From Desulfurobacterium thermolithotrophum DSM 11699 (GTDB taxonomy: Bacteria > Aquificota > Aquificia > Desulfurobacteriales > Desulfurobacteriaceae): a stretch of 64,000 nucleotides of DNA. A model generated the notes under the pieces. That model was given only the letters and a program-made list of their open reading frames with translations. It searched no databases and was not told the DNA's origin. Position 1 is the first letter of the stretch; each line of letters opens with the position of its first letter. A program made the position numbers and the translations under genes. Positions 36,118-45,935 of this stretch are shown one piece after another. The DNA is taken from the NCBI RefSeq assembly GCF_000191045.1, contig NC_015185.1, positions 124,001-188,000 of the forward strand, in the 5' to 3' direction.

Positions 36118-36742
36118 ATGCTTTTTGAAGAGCAGCTTTTCCTAATTTTACTCCTTCCATAAAGGCTTTCTTATTAAGTTCAACAAATCTTGAAGGAACG
36201 TTTTTCTCAATTGCTCTAAGGAAACTTTCTTCAGAGATTAGAGATTTTCCATCAAAGTGGAGAGAGCTTGCAACCTGGAAAACTCCAAGAGCTAAAATGT
36301 TCATTACTTGTCTTTTCCCAAGAACTTCTGTTGCTGTTCTTGCAATAGGAGCGGAAACAATTCTATACATGTTGCAATCAGCATTACACTGAACGAGGTC
36401 TTCATCAACTATGACGAGACCTCCAGGCTTTACATTTACAAGAATATCTGCATCCTGCTCGCCACACTCTGGATCAAACTTTACAGGGTTTCTTTTAACC
36501 ATATCGTCGTAAGCTTCCTGGGATTGAATGATCACAGCATCGAGGTTAATAGTTTTAGGAAAGTCTATAGGCTCAGTAGAAATAACTACATCTCCCAAGG
36601 AAACACCGCTTCTCATTGCAGCGCCGTATGTAGCTGTTTGAGTTGCATTTAGCCCTTCTTCTGCTGCAGCATTTGCAAGAACTACAGCAGCAAGAATAGA
36701 ACCCTGTCCTGCTGATCCTATAACTCTAACCTCGTATCTCAT
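36116..36742 (-). CDS. korC: 2-oxoglutarate:ferredoxin oxidoreductase, gamma subunit
   Basis: A 208-aa gamma subunit of the 2-oxoacid:ferredoxin oxidoreductase family. YEVRVIGSAGQGSILAAVVLANAAAEEG at the start and ATQTATYGAAMRSGVSLGDVVIS are family marks. In the complex it helps form the CoA-binding and electron-transfer core. It overlaps korB by 4 bases. The four-gene order is D-A-B-C. Substrate assignment to 2-oxoglutarate rests on the adjoining sucCD. Confidence 0.93.
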   Translation of the reverse strand: MRYEVRVIGSAGQGSILAAVVLANAAAEEGLNATQTATYGAAMRSGVSLGDVVISTEPIDFPKTINLDAVIIQSQEAYDDMVKRNPVKFDPECGEQDADILVNVKPGGLVIVDEDLVQCNADCNMYRIVSAPIARTATEVLGKRQVMNILALGVFQVASSLHFDGKSLISEESFLRAIEKNVPSRFVELNKKAFMEGVKLGKAALQKA

Positions 36743-37587
36743 TTTTGACCTCCAGATAGCGCTTTGACCTGATTCCAGTAAACTTCTGTGTATTCTGGTC
36801 TTGAAGTGTCATGGTAGAGTACACCTCTTGGTATCTTTCCTGCTCTTTTTTCTTCAGGGAGTTTTTCCCAAGCCTTTACAGGAAGAGTATTTTCCTTGAA
36901 CCAGAAGTACATTTCCTCAATAGACATTCTGTTCTTTCTTCCGTAGATAATCGTACATGGAGAAAGAACTTCAATGAGAGAGAAACCTTTGTGCTTAATT
37001 CCATCAGCTATGAGTTTTGCTAATTCTGTTGCGTGGTAGGCTGTTCCCCTTGCCACGTAGGTGGCTCCTGCAGCAATTGCCATTTTTGCAATATCAAAGT
37101 TAGGTTCATAGTTACCGTAAGGAGTTGTAGTTGCATAAGAACCTTTAGGAGTTGTAGGAGAAACCTGTCCACCTGTCATACCGTAAATCCAATTATTAAT
37201 AAGAACAAGTGTTATATCAATGTTCCTTCTTGCAGCGTGGATAAAGTGGTTTCCTCCAATGGCAAGGGAATCACCGTCTCCTGAAAAGACTATTGTTGTA
37301 AGTTCAGGTTTATAGAGCTTTAATCCTGTTGCTGCTGTTAGAGCTCTACCGTGTGTTGTATGGAGGGTAAATCCATCAAAGTATCCTGGGGTTCTAGAAG
37401 AACAACCGATACCGGAAACCATTGCTACTTTATCATTAGGAATTCCAAGTTCATGAAGAGCCATACATGTAGCTCTAAACGCTTGACCAATACCACAACC
37501 AGGACACCAGATAGTTGGCATTTTGTTAAGTCTTAGATATTTAAAGTAAGGCTTTTTTTCTACTATTTTTTCCATAGGAATATTCAT
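36739..37587 (-). CDS. korB: 2-oxoglutarate:ferredoxin oxidoreductase, beta subunit
   Basis: A 282-aa TPP-binding subunit. WCPGCGIGQAFRA near the start supplies cluster-type cysteines; GIGCSSRTPGYF, THGRALTAATG and SGDGDSLAIGGNHFIHAARRN (Mg-TPP motif, GDGD) are all intact. It catalyses reversible oxidative decarboxylation of the 2-oxoacid, here probably the carboxylation of succinyl-CoA. Followed by korC with a 4-base overlap. Confidence 0.95.
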   Translation of the reverse strand: MNIPMEKIVEKKPYFKYLRLNKMPTIWCPGCGIGQAFRATCMALHELGIPNDKVAMVSGIGCSSRTPGYFDGFTLHTTHGRALTAATGLKLYKPELTTIVFSGDGDSLAIGGNHFIHAARRNIDITLVLINNWIYGMTGGQVSPTTPKGSYATTTPYGNYEPNFDIAKMAIAAGATYVARGTAYHATELAKLIADGIKHKGFSLIEVLSPCTIIYGRKNRMSIEEMYFWFKENTLPVKAWEKLPEEKRAGKIPRGVLYHDTSRPEYTEVYWNQVKALSGGQK

Positions 37588-37597
37588 TTTTTACCTC

Positions 37598-38740
37598 CTA
37601 CTTAGCGATTTCCTCTAACTTTTCAAGGATTTCGTGAGGATAGATAACATGTCCATTAGCTCTATTCATTCTAAAGACTTCACATTCTCCTTTCGCACAC
37701 CTTTCAACTTCAAGGACATACTGTCCCATGTTTAGTTCTGGAACTAAGATTGCTTTTACATGTTTTGCAAGTTTGTTGAGAGTCTCCTCTGGAGATGGCC
37801 AAATTGTAATAGGTCTAAATAGTCCTGCTTTTATTCCTTTCTCTCTTGCAAGTTGAACAGCTGTTCTTGCAGATCTTGCAGTAGTTCCAAAAGCAACAAT
37901 TGCGATTTCTGCATCGTCAAGCATATATTCTTCGTTCTTTTCCATTTCAGGTTGGCATCTTTTTACTTTTCTTATGAGTCTTTCAATTAACTCTTGACAC
38001 ATTTCAGGGTTTGTTGTTGGGAAACCTGTATAGTCATGATGAAGACCTGTAGCGTGTCCTCTGTAGCCTGGTGTTCCATAATCTGCTATTGCAGGAACAT
38101 CATCTTCAAGAGCTTTATATGGAAGGTATTCTTCAGGTGGGACTGCTGGTTGCTTTCTTTTCCAAACTTCTATCTTATCAGGAGTGAATCTGTCTACGTC
38201 AACTGTTTCTCTCATGTGTCCAAGAACTTCGTCAAGTAAGAGAACTACAGGTGTTCTTAATTTTTCTGCCCAGTTGAAAGCTCTGATGGTTTCTTCCATG
38301 ATTTCTTGAACATTTCCAGGATAAAAGACTGGAATAAGCTTGTCTCCGTGTGTTCCCCAAAGAGATTGCATAATTTCTTGCTGACCAATTTGAGTTGGAA
38401 GACCTGTAGATGGACCACCTCTTTGAACGTTAACAATAACGCAAGGAGCTTCTACCATAAAAGCAAGTCCTATGTTCTCTTGCTTTAGAGAAAAACCAGG
38501 ACCGGAAGTAGCTGTCATTGCTTTTGCTCCAGCCATAGAAGCACCAACAACTGCTCCCATTGCAGCAATTTCATCTTCCATCTGAATAAAAGTACCGTTA
38601 TTTTTTGGGAGGAGTTCAGACATTTTTTCAGCAATCTCAGAAGATGGAGTGATTGGATAACCTGCATAAAAATCACAACCTACAAGGATTGCAGCTTCCG
38701 CACAGGCATGGTTCCCGTACTTTAATTCCAATTTCGCCAT
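37598..38740 (-). CDS. korA: 2-oxoglutarate:ferredoxin oxidoreductase, alpha subunit
   Basis: A 380-aa alpha subunit. LELKYGNHACAEAAILVGCDFYAGYPITPSSEIAEKMSELL and ATSGPGFSLKQENIGLAFMVEAPCVIVNVQRGGPSTGLPTQIGQQEIMQSLWGTHGD are the family hallmarks. ATG 38740 follows AAGGAGG; an open extension of 11 codons overlaps korD and is unlikely to be used. It makes the substrate-binding core with korB. Confidence 0.95.
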   Translation of the reverse strand: MAKLELKYGNHACAEAAILVGCDFYAGYPITPSSEIAEKMSELLPKNNGTFIQMEDEIAAMGAVVGASMAGAKAMTATSGPGFSLKQENIGLAFMVEAPCVIVNVQRGGPSTGLPTQIGQQEIMQSLWGTHGDKLIPVFYPGNVQEIMEETIRAFNWAEKLRTPVVLLLDEVLGHMRETVDVDRFTPDKIEVWKRKQPAVPPEEYLPYKALEDDVPAIADYGTPGYRGHATGLHHDYTGFPTTNPEMCQELIERLIRKVKRCQPEMEKNEEYMLDDAEIAIVAFGTTARSARTAVQLAREKGIKAGLFRPITIWPSPEETLNKLAKHVKAILVPELNMGQYVLEVERCAKGECEVFRMNRANGHVIYPHEILEKLEEIAK

Positions 38741-38750
38741 TTTTTCCTCC

Positions 38751-38978
38751 TTAAGCGCTTTGAATTTCTTCATATTCTTCTGGAGTGAAGACGTAAATGC
38801 AGAAATCTGGACAAATCATTTCACATTGCTTACAGCCAATGCACTTTTCAGGAGCAACTACTTTCATTACAGCTTTTACCTTATCAAGCTCAAGAACTTT
38901 TGTAGGACAAACAGCTGCACATATGTTACATCCTTTGCACCATTCTTCTTTAACTACAACCACTGCTTTTGCTGCCAT
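38751..38978 (-). CDS. korD: 2-oxoglutarate:ferredoxin oxidoreductase, ferredoxin-like delta subunit
   Basis: A 75-aa two-cluster ferredoxin: CKGCNICAAVCP and CIGCKQCEMICP each provide ligands for a [4Fe-4S] cluster. It carries electrons between the kor core and soluble ferredoxin. Short gap (10 bases) to korA, 14 to sucD. Confidence 0.95.
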   Translation of the reverse strand: MAAKAVVVVKEEWCKGCNICAAVCPTKVLELDKVKAVMKVVAPEKCIGCKQCEMICPDFCIYVFTPEEYEEIQSA

Positions 38979-38992
38979 TTTTTCCTCCTTAC

Positions 38993-39895
38993 TTAGATTA
39001 AGCCTCTTTCTTTTAAAGCTTTCTCTACAGTCTCTCCAATTACTGCAGGGGTTTCGCAGACATAAGCTCCTGCAGCCCTTAGAGCGTCCATTTTACTCTT
39101 AGCATCTCCCTTACCACCAGAAATAATAGCACCAGCGTGTCCCATCCTTCTTCCAGGAGGTGCAGTTACACCAGCGATGTATGCAATTACAGGTTTTTCA
39201 ACATTTTCTTTTATGTACTCAGCAGCTTCTTCTTCCATTGTTCCACCAATTTCTCCAATAAGAACAATTGCATCGGTTTCAGGATCGTTATTAAACATTT
39301 CGATAGCTTCTTTGTGAGTTGTTCCTGGAACTGGGTCTCCACCAATTCCAATAACTGTTGACTGACCTATTCCCCTTTGAGTTAGCTGGTATGCAGCCTC
39401 GTAAGTTAAAGTTCCACTACGAGAAACAATACCTACTTTTCCTTTTTTGAAAATATGTCCAGGCATAATTCCCATTTTACACTCTTCTGGAGTAATAACA
39501 CCTGGACAGTTTGGTCCTACGTATCTTACGCCTGTTCCTTCTAAAGCTCTCTTAACTTTCACCATGTCATTTACAGGAATTCCTTCTGTAATACAGATGA
39601 TGATCTTTATTCCTGCATCAGCTGCTTCCATAATTGCATCTGCAGCAAAAGCTGGAGGAACAAAAATTAAAGATGCATTAGCTCCTGTTTCTTTTACAGC
39701 TTCTTCTACTGTGTTGAAGACTGGAACCTTATGTCTCTTTTCATCGTCTTCCCAAATCATTCCACCTTTACCAGGCGTAACACCTGCAACAACTTGTGTT
39801 CCATAATCAAGACACTGCTTAGCATGGAATGAACCTTCTTTTCCTGTAAGTCCCTGAACAACTACTTTCGTATCTTTATTTATAAGTACGCTCAT
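38993..39895 (-). CDS. sucD: Succinyl-CoA synthetase, alpha subunit
   Basis: A 300-aa alpha subunit. The CoA-binding fold [83 protein letters not shown] and the phosphohistidine site [16 protein letters not shown] are intact. It activates succinate to succinyl-CoA with ATP or GTP, feeding KorABCD in the reductive TCA cycle. It lies 18 bases after sucC. Confidence 0.97.
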   Translation of the reverse strand: MSVLINKDTKVVVQGLTGKEGSFHAKQCLDYGTQVVAGVTPGKGGMIWEDDEKRHKVPVFNTVEEAVKETGANASLIFVPPAFAADAIMEAADAGIKIIICITEGIPVNDMVKVKRALEGTGVRYVGPNCPGVITPEECKMGIMPGHIFKKGKVGIVSRSGTLTYEAAYQLTQRGIGQSTVIGIGGDPVPGTTHKEAIEMFNNDPETDAIVLIGEIGGTMEEEAAEYIKENVEKPVIAYIAGVTAPPGRRMGHAGAIISGGKGDAKSKMDALRAAGAYVCETPAVIGETVEKALKERGLI

Positions 39896-39913
39896 TTCTA
39901 TCCTCCCCTTATT

Positions 39914-41083
39914 TTATAGTTTACCTTTGGCAGCTTTTACAGCTTTTTGTGCACCGTCAGCCATGTCTTTTGCTGGAATGATGTTTAAACCACTTTCTTC
40001 AAGCATTTTTCTACCAAGTTCAACGTTTGTTCCTTCAAGTCTTACGATGAGAGGTCTATCGAGTTCAACCTGCTTTGCAGCTTCAATAATTCCTCCTGCA
40101 ATCCTATCGCACCTTACGATTCCACCGAAGATGTTTACAAAAATTGCCTTAACGTTTGGATCGGAAAGAAGGAGCTTAAATGCTGCTGCTACTCTTTCAA
40201 CTGTTGCAGTACCACCAACGTCTAAGAAGTTTGCAGGTTCTCCGCCGTAGTACTTGATTGTATCCATAGTAGCCATTGCAAGACCTGCACCGTTAACCAT
40301 ACAACCGATGTTTCCATCAAGCTTAACGTAGTTGAGATCCCACTTTTTAGCTTCAAGCTCAAGAGGATCGATTTGAGTTGTATCTTCAAGCTCTTGTATG
40401 TCTTTATGCCTAAAGAGTGCATTGTCGTCAAAGTCAATTTTTGCATCAAGACATATAAACTCTCCCTCTTTTGTCTGAACAAGCGGGTTAATTTCAATTA
40501 ATGATGCGTCAAGTTCAAAGTACATTTTGCTTAAAGTCATTGCTATCTTTACAAACTGGGAAAGAAGATTCTTGTCTGTAATTCCAACCTTATAAGCGAT
40601 TTTCCTTGCCTGATATGGAAGAAGACCAATTGCAGGATCAATGTGTTCTTTAATAATGAGCTCTGGATTTGTTTTTGCTATTTCTTCAATTTCCATTCCA
40701 CCAGCAGCAGAAACCATTAAAACAGGTCTTGAAACTTCTCTATCAAGAGTAAGACCTACGTAAAATTCTTTGTCTATATTTACTCCGGCTTCAACTAATA
40801 CACAATTTATTGGAAGACCTTCTGGATTTTGATAAGTTCTAAGGCGGTTGCCTATCATTTCGGAAGCAATTTTTCCAGCTTCCTCTGGAGACTTTGCAAG
40901 TTTGACTCCTCCAGCCTTTCCTCTTCCTCCAGCGTGGACCTGAGCTTTTACAACAACTACAGGTGTTCCTAATTCTTTAGCAGCTTCTTCAGCTTCTTGA
41001 GCGTTGTAAACAACTATTCCATTAGGAACAGGTAGTTTATACTTTTTGAAAATTTCTTTTGCCTGATATTCGTGTATCTTCAT
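39914..41083 (-). CDS. sucC: Succinyl-CoA synthetase, beta subunit
   Basis: A 389-aa ATP-grasp beta subunit: [71 protein letters not shown] and [28 protein letters not shown] are intact. First gene of the operon. GGGAGG precedes the start. The 158-base gap upstream (41084-41241) shows only AT-rich sequence with weak -35/-10-like pieces and no clear gene. Confidence 0.97.
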   Translation of the reverse strand: MKIHEYQAKEIFKKYKLPVPNGIVVYNAQEAEEAAKELGTPVVVVKAQVHAGGRGKAGGVKLAKSPEEAGKIASEMIGNRLRTYQNPEGLPINCVLVEAGVNIDKEFYVGLTLDREVSRPVLMVSAAGGMEIEEIAKTNPELIIKEHIDPAIGLLPYQARKIAYKVGITDKNLLSQFVKIAMTLSKMYFELDASLIEINPLVQTKEGEFICLDAKIDFDDNALFRHKDIQELEDTTQIDPLELEAKKWDLNYVKLDGNIGCMVNGAGLAMATMDTIKYYGGEPANFLDVGGTATVERVAAAFKLLLSDPNVKAIFVNIFGGIVRCDRIAGGIIEAAKQVELDRPLIVRLEGTNVELGRKMLEESGLNIIPAKDMADGAQKAVKAAKGKL

Positions 41084-41241
41084 TCTTTTCCTCCCGCCTT
41101 TGAATTGACAATTATTTTAACAAAACTTTTACAACTTTTTAACAATAATGAAAAAGATAAAAAGACTCTCAGAAACTTGAAAAACAAAAGCTGTCTTTAG
41201 CAATGATGATGAAAAAACTTTCAAGTGCAAATATCCTTAAT

Positions 41242-43347
41242 TTATAATTCTATTCTTGTAAGTTCTTTTTTTAGATCTTCTATATTTTCTACGTTATGGA
41301 GCTCTACAAAGCTTAATTGAATGTCAAGTTCTTTTTCTATCTCTTCTATTCTTTTTCTTACTACAGGTTCTTCTACAGTTTCATTTATAAAGAATACAAA
41401 GTTGTCTCCTGCATATCTTACAATATAGCTTGGCTTAAATTTTTCTTCAATCATAGAAACGACTCTCTTAAGGATTTCATCACCTTTTTTCCAACCTTGG
41501 GAAATATTTATTTCTCTCAGCTTAGCAATATCTACTACGTAGACAGAAAATGCTTCTTTTTTATCTTTCATGAGATTGTAAACATACTCAAGAGCATTCC
41601 TATTAAAGACACCAGTTAGAGAATCTCTAAGGAAGTAGTCTAGCCTCCTTTCTTCTATTTCTCGAATTATAGATAAATCTAAATACTCTTCTGTTAGTCC
41701 TACTGGTTCTTCATACATAAGTATAGGTAAAGCTACTTCTACAATTTCAGGATCGTAGAAAATTCCTGCTTTTTCTTTAATTTCTTTTATAGCCTTCTTT
41801 TTATCAATAGCTTTTCTATAAATTCTGTTGCTGGTCATGGCATCAAATGAATCAGCAATTGCTATAATTCTAGCCTCAATAGGTATTTCTTTTTCTTTCA
41901 ATCCTTTTGGATAACCACTTCCGTTCCATCTTTCGTGGTGGTACCTAATTCCATCAAGAGCTCCTTCTAAAAGTTCTATATGTTTAAGTAACTCATAACT
42001 GAGGATAGGGTGTAACTTGATTATCTCGTATTCTTTATCTGTTAACTTTGAAGGTTTTAGAAGAATGCTATCTGGTATTCCTATTTTACCGATATCATGG
42101 AGTATAGCAGCCATATATATATTGTTGATTTTTTCTTTTGAAAGATTTATTTCTTCGGCAATGCGTTTTGAATAAAAAGCTACTCTTTCAGAATGTCCTC
42201 GTGTATAGGAGTCTCTAATTTCAATACCTCGTACAAGTGTCTTAATTATAGTTTCTGTTAGTTTTTCTTCTTTCTTTAATTTTTCTTGTAATTCTGATAT
42301 TAACTTCCTTGTTTCTACAGAAATTGCTATAGATTTTGCTATATTTCTTATATAGTTCTTATCTTCCTGAGGAAGAGCTTTAGGACTTTCTTTAAAAAAG
42401 AGACAAAAACCGAGTTTATGAGAGAATACTTTCATTGGTAACCCAAAAACATACTGAATACCTAATTCTTTTTCTTTTTCTGATAAAATATCTTTTTTTG
42501 TAGTTTCTACTTCTTTTTCTAATTCAAGAATATAAGGTTCTATTCCTTCTAGCTCATTTAATTTTTTCTCTAATTCGAACTTATCGCTTTTGGTAATAGT
42601 TTTTAAGTTTATATTTTCGTTATCTTGAATAATTCCTATTATTATGCCATCAGTTTCTGTTATTTCCAATACTTTTCTCATAAGAGAAACAAATTCATCA
42701 TTAAATCCTTTTCCCACTGTTAAAAGAGAAATAAACTGAGATATTATATCTGCTCTAGTATCTTTTTCTTTAATACTGTCGATCATTTTATTTATGCTTT
42801 TTCTTATTCTTCCAAATTCATCACTTCCTTTTTCAGAAAGTTTTTTTAGTTTACCTTCATAAATGTCTTTAATATCTCTTTTTATTTCTTTTAGAGGAGA
42901 TAAATAAAGCTTTCTTATCAAAAGAAGTAAAACAATTTGAAAGAAAGTAGAAATAAAGAAAACGATTACTGCTATTAACTGAGTTAAAGATTTTGCCTTT
43001 CTTGATATTTCTTTTTTATTTAATGTAACAGTAATTTCTGAAGTTCCATCGGGAAACAAAAGTTCTTTTTTTAGCTGAAACTTTCCAATGGGATTTGTAG
43101 ACGAAAAAGAAACTTTTTCTATATATGGAGCTCTTTCTAGAATCTCTTTTAACTCTTTCTTTTTCTTTGAAGAACCTATTGATGTAGCAACTACTTCTAT
43201 GTAGTTTTGAGCATTCTTAATACTATCCTTTAAGAAATAGTCTTTTGCTATTGACATTGTTGAAAAGTAACTGAGAGTAGTTACCAGTCCTGATATTAGT
43301 AACGATAGAACTGATAAAATCCAATATTTATCAGTATTTTTTAACAT
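41242..43347 (-). CDS. Membrane HD-GYP phosphodiesterase with C-terminal degenerate GGDEF domain
   Basis: A 701-aa sensor. One N-terminal membrane helix (about 11-32), a short periplasmic part (about 33-120), a second helix (about 121-145), HAMP (about 146-200) and a GAF-like region (about 210-355). Then HD-GYP (about 380-550) with RGHSERVAFYSKRI, AAILHDIGKIG and HHERWNGSGYP. The C-terminus (about 570-700) has RDSLTGVFNRNALEYV, but the GGDEF signature reads RYAGDNF, so cyclase activity is unlikely. It probably degrades c-di-GMP. It lies 4 bases after the lipoprotein gene, which may supply its input. Confidence 0.88.
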   Translation of the reverse strand: MLKNTDKYWILSVLSLLISGLVTTLSYFSTMSIAKDYFLKDSIKNAQNYIEVVATSIGSSKKKKELKEILERAPYIEKVSFSSTNPIGKFQLKKELLFPDGTSEITVTLNKKEISRKAKSLTQLIAVIVFFISTFFQIVLLLLIRKLYLSPLKEIKRDIKDIYEGKLKKLSEKGSDEFGRIRKSINKMIDSIKEKDTRADIISQFISLLTVGKGFNDEFVSLMRKVLEITETDGIIIGIIQDNENINLKTITKSDKFELEKKLNELEGIEPYILELEKEVETTKKDILSEKEKELGIQYVFGLPMKVFSHKLGFCLFFKESPKALPQEDKNYIRNIAKSIAISVETRKLISELQEKLKKEEKLTETIIKTLVRGIEIRDSYTRGHSERVAFYSKRIAEEINLSKEKINNIYMAAILHDIGKIGIPDSILLKPSKLTDKEYEIIKLHPILSYELLKHIELLEGALDGIRYHHERWNGSGYPKGLKEKEIPIEARIIAIADSFDAMTSNRIYRKAIDKKKAIKEIKEKAGIFYDPEIVEVALPILMYEEPVGLTEEYLDLSIIREIEERRLDYFLRDSLTGVFNRNALEYVYNLMKDKKEAFSVYVVDIAKLREINISQGWKKGDEILKRVVSMIEEKFKPSYIVRYAGDNFVFFINETVEEPVVRKRIEEIEKELDIQLSFVELHNVENIEDLKKELTRIEL

Positions 43348-43351
43348 TATT

Positions 43352-43873
43352 CTACCTTTCTATGCATAGAATAAACTTTTTATTTCGAGAATATTTTAAT
43401 CCTTCTTCCTTTAAGAGAAAATCGTAAAAAAAAGGATCTTTTAATAAATAAACTCCTTGATTCCAACCTTTAATTAATGTTACTATCTTTTTTTTATTAT
43501 TTAGCAGAGTTTTTTTCACTAATAAGTAAAATTTCGTTTTAATTTCTGGAGTATTAGGTGTTTTCTCTATAGCAATCATACAAAGCTTTATCCAGCTTTT
43601 TGAATTGGATAAAATGTAGTTTGTTGTTTTTTTATCTGTTATTATAGAATTGTACTTACTAAAATTTATAAATCTTACCAGTGCTTTTTCATTTTCTACT
43701 GAATCCATTTGAATTCCAATTTTATTCTTCTGAAAATAACCACAAAAGTTAGCAGCTTTTAGAGGGATTAATAAATACTTGTCGTTTGTAATAAGTGTTA
43801 TATCGTCATTAGAGTTACATCCGCAAATTATAAAAATCGAAAATAAGCTTAAAATAAAATATTTTATTGTCAT
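43352..43873 (-). CDS. Small lipoprotein, substrate-binding-protein-like
   Basis: A 173-aa protein with a signal sequence (residues 1-16) and lipobox-like IICGC, so probably lipid-anchored through C19. The rest (NDKYLLIPLKAANFCGYFQKNKIGIQMDSVENEKALVRFINFSKYNSIITDK) faintly recalls periplasmic solute-binding proteins of the ThiY/NMT1 type but is shorter than those (usually about 300 aa). Function unknown. Its 4-base gap to the HD-GYP sensor suggests it reports a ligand to that sensor, which is inference. More AT-rich and Lys/Asn-rich than its neighbours. Confidence 0.7.
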   Translation of the reverse strand: MTIKYFILSLFSIFIICGCNSNDDITLITNDKYLLIPLKAANFCGYFQKNKIGIQMDSVENEKALVRFINFSKYNSIITDKKTTNYILSNSKSWIKLCMIAIEKTPNTPEIKTKFYLLVKKTLLNNKKKIVTLIKGWNQGVYLLKDPFFYDFLLKEEGLKYSRNKKFILCIER

Positions 43874-43904
43874 GAAGTAATTTTATAAAAATTGCAACTT
43901 AATT

Positions 43905-45146
43905 TCAATCTATACATGTTGCTAAAATGTCAGCAATGTGTAAAGACTTAATATTGGAATTAATCCTTTCTAATCCTTCAGCAATATTCATGACACATCC
44001 AGGACATTCAGTAAGAACAAAATTACTTTTTGTCTTTTCTATATTTCTTACTTTTTTAAGTTGAATTTCTTTTGAAATTTCTGGATGAGAAAGCTTGAAT
44101 GAACCTCCCATTCCACAGCAATTGTCTGCCTCTTCTAGATTTACAAATTCGATGTTTTCAATGACCTTTAAAACATCTAACGGATAATTTTTTGGAATTT
44201 TCTGTCCCCTAACAATGTGACATGGATGATGCCATGTAACTATTACTTTTTGCGGAAACTTCCACTTTCTTAATTCTTCAAGATTTTCAAAAAGTACTTC
44301 TATTAATTCTTTTGTTTTGAAGCTTGGTTCATTGTATTCTTTTTTCAGAATGTGTCCACAAGTGGCACAAGCTGTTACTACAAAATCAACGTTTAAGTTT
44401 TGGAATGTTTTAAGGTTTTTTTCCTTCATTTTTTCAAAGGTTTTAAGATCTCCTGCAAAAAATGCTGGAGCTCCACAGCAATATTGATCACGAGGAACAA
44501 AAACAGAGTATCCAAGGGCATTTAAAACTTTTACGACGTTTTGGGCAGTTTCAGTATAAAAATTATTAAGCATGCAACCTGAAAAAAAGGCTACTTTTCC
44601 TTTTTCTTTTCCCTTTGCACTGTACCATCTATCTTTATCGTTAAAAGGCGTTGATTTTATTTCAGGAAGAAGAACTTTTCCAATTTTAGGAATATCTATT
44701 GGAAAGAGTCTATTTTGAGGACTTTTGGAACTCTTGGTAAAAATCTTTGTTAGTGGTGCTGCAACTTTTCCAAGTGCTTTGAGTAATTCTCTGTTTGAAA
44801 ATAGAAAAACAGCTGCTTTTTTTTCAGGTGACAAACCAAACTTTTCCACACAGAGAGCTCTTGCAGAAATAATTATTTTTTCATAGTCAACTTTCAAAGG
44901 ACAAATTTCAGCACATCTAAGACAAGTTGCACAGAGATTAAAAATTCCAGCAGCTTCTTTGTCAAGTTTGATATTCCCTTTATTTATCATGTTGGCAAGG
45001 AAAATTTTACCTCTGGCAACAGAAGGTTCTTCGTGAGTAACGTTAAATACGGGACAGACAGTTCTACAGGAACCACAGCGAACGCACTTTTCTATAACTT
45101 CGTCGCTGATACCAAGTATTTTCTTCTTACTTTCTTTTTCCGTCAT
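43905..45146 (-). CDS. GlcF/HdrB-like Fe-S oxidoreductase (two 4Fe-4S clusters, CCG domains)
   Basis: A 413-aa protein. Two [4Fe-4S] motifs (CVRCGSCRTVCP and CATCLRCAEICP) are followed by two cysteine-rich CCG domains (SGCMLNNF...QYCCGAPAFFAGD...ACATCGH and HHPCHIVRG...DNCCGMGGSFKL...ECPGCVMN). This matches GlcF/GlpC/LldE-type subunits that carry electrons from a flavin dehydrogenase to a carrier. No flavin subunit is adjacent, so the partner is unknown. ATG 45146 follows GGAG; TTG 45158 is the longer choice. It lies 38 bases after pyrK. Confidence 0.85.
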   Translation of the reverse strand: MTEKESKKKILGISDEVIEKCVRCGSCRTVCPVFNVTHEEPSVARGKIFLANMINKGNIKLDKEAAGIFNLCATCLRCAEICPLKVDYEKIIISARALCVEKFGLSPEKKAAVFLFSNRELLKALGKVAAPLTKIFTKSSKSPQNRLFPIDIPKIGKVLLPEIKSTPFNDKDRWYSAKGKEKGKVAFFSGCMLNNFYTETAQNVVKVLNALGYSVFVPRDQYCCGAPAFFAGDLKTFEKMKEKNLKTFQNLNVDFVVTACATCGHILKKEYNEPSFKTKELIEVLFENLEELRKWKFPQKVIVTWHHPCHIVRGQKIPKNYPLDVLKVIENIEFVNLEEADNCCGMGGSFKLSHPEISKEIQLKKVRNIEKTKSNFVLTECPGCVMNIAEGLERINSNIKSLHIADILATCID

Positions 45147-45184
45147 TAAGTTCTCCAATAAGTTACTAAGAACTAATGAAATGA

Positions 45185-45934
45185 CTAGTCAAATAAAACT
45201 ATCTTAGAGTTAAATATAGGACCTTCTACACAACACCTTTGGTAGCCTTTGGTTGTTTTTACAGTACAACCAAGGCAAGCACCAACTCCACAGGCCATTC
45301 TTCTATCAAGAGAAAGAAGACAATTGACATCAAGTTTTTCAGCTAACTCCTTGATAGCTTTAAGCATTGGAGTTGGTCCACAGGCAAGCCATTTATAATC
45401 TCTATACCTTTCAAGATCGGCAGTTACAAGTCCTTTTTTTCCATAGCTTCCATCTTCGGTATAGACCTCAAAGTCGATGTTGTATTTTTTCAAGAATTCA
45501 AGTCCTGATAGGTTTTCTCTATTTCTTTCTCCATAGAGAAACTTAACTTCTCTTCCTTTTTCTGAAAAGAGCCTTGCAGTGTAAAATAATCCTCCGATAC
45601 CAATTCCACCTGCAATGAAAAGATATTTTTCACTATCGTCTTCAAAGTAATTTCCAAGTGGAAGGAGAATAGAAATCTCTTCTTTAACTTCTGTGAGAAG
45701 TTCTGTTCCTCTTCCATATACTCTATACAAGAAAGAAACTTCGTTCCTTTCAACATTAAAGATTCCTAGGGGTCTTCTTAGAAGAGGATCAAGTTGCCTT
45801 TTGTCCCTTACCTGAACCATAGCAAACTGACCAGGCTTTATTTTCTCCACAATATTTTTGTCAACTTCAACAGTTAGAAGATAATCTTTACCAGTAACAC
45901 GTTTATTTTCAACTATTCTAAATACGAACTCCAT
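45185..45934 (-). CDS. pyrK: Dihydroorotate dehydrogenase electron-transfer subunit PyrK
   Basis: A 249-aa FAD/[2Fe-2S] protein of the ferredoxin-reductase type: PLLRRPLGIFNVE (FAD), FIAGGIGIGGLFYTARLF (NAD/FAD binding) and the Cys pattern DRRMACGVGACLGCTVKTTKGYQRCCVEGP. It passes electrons from PyrD to NAD in pyrimidine synthesis. The gene for PyrD is not in the window. ATG 45934 follows AGAGAG; the longer frame would overlap rpoZ. Similar proteins also act in other oxidoreductases, so PyrK is the likeliest but not the only call. Confidence 0.85.
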   Translation of the reverse strand: MEFVFRIVENKRVTGKDYLLTVEVDKNIVEKIKPGQFAMVQVRDKRQLDPLLRRPLGIFNVERNEVSFLYRVYGRGTELLTEVKEEISILLPLGNYFEDDSEKYLFIAGGIGIGGLFYTARLFSEKGREVKFLYGERNRENLSGLEFLKKYNIDFEVYTEDGSYGKKGLVTADLERYRDYKWLACGPTPMLKAIKELAEKLDVNCLLSLDRRMACGVGACLGCTVKTTKGYQRCCVEGPIFNSKIVLFD

Positions 45935-45935
45935 C

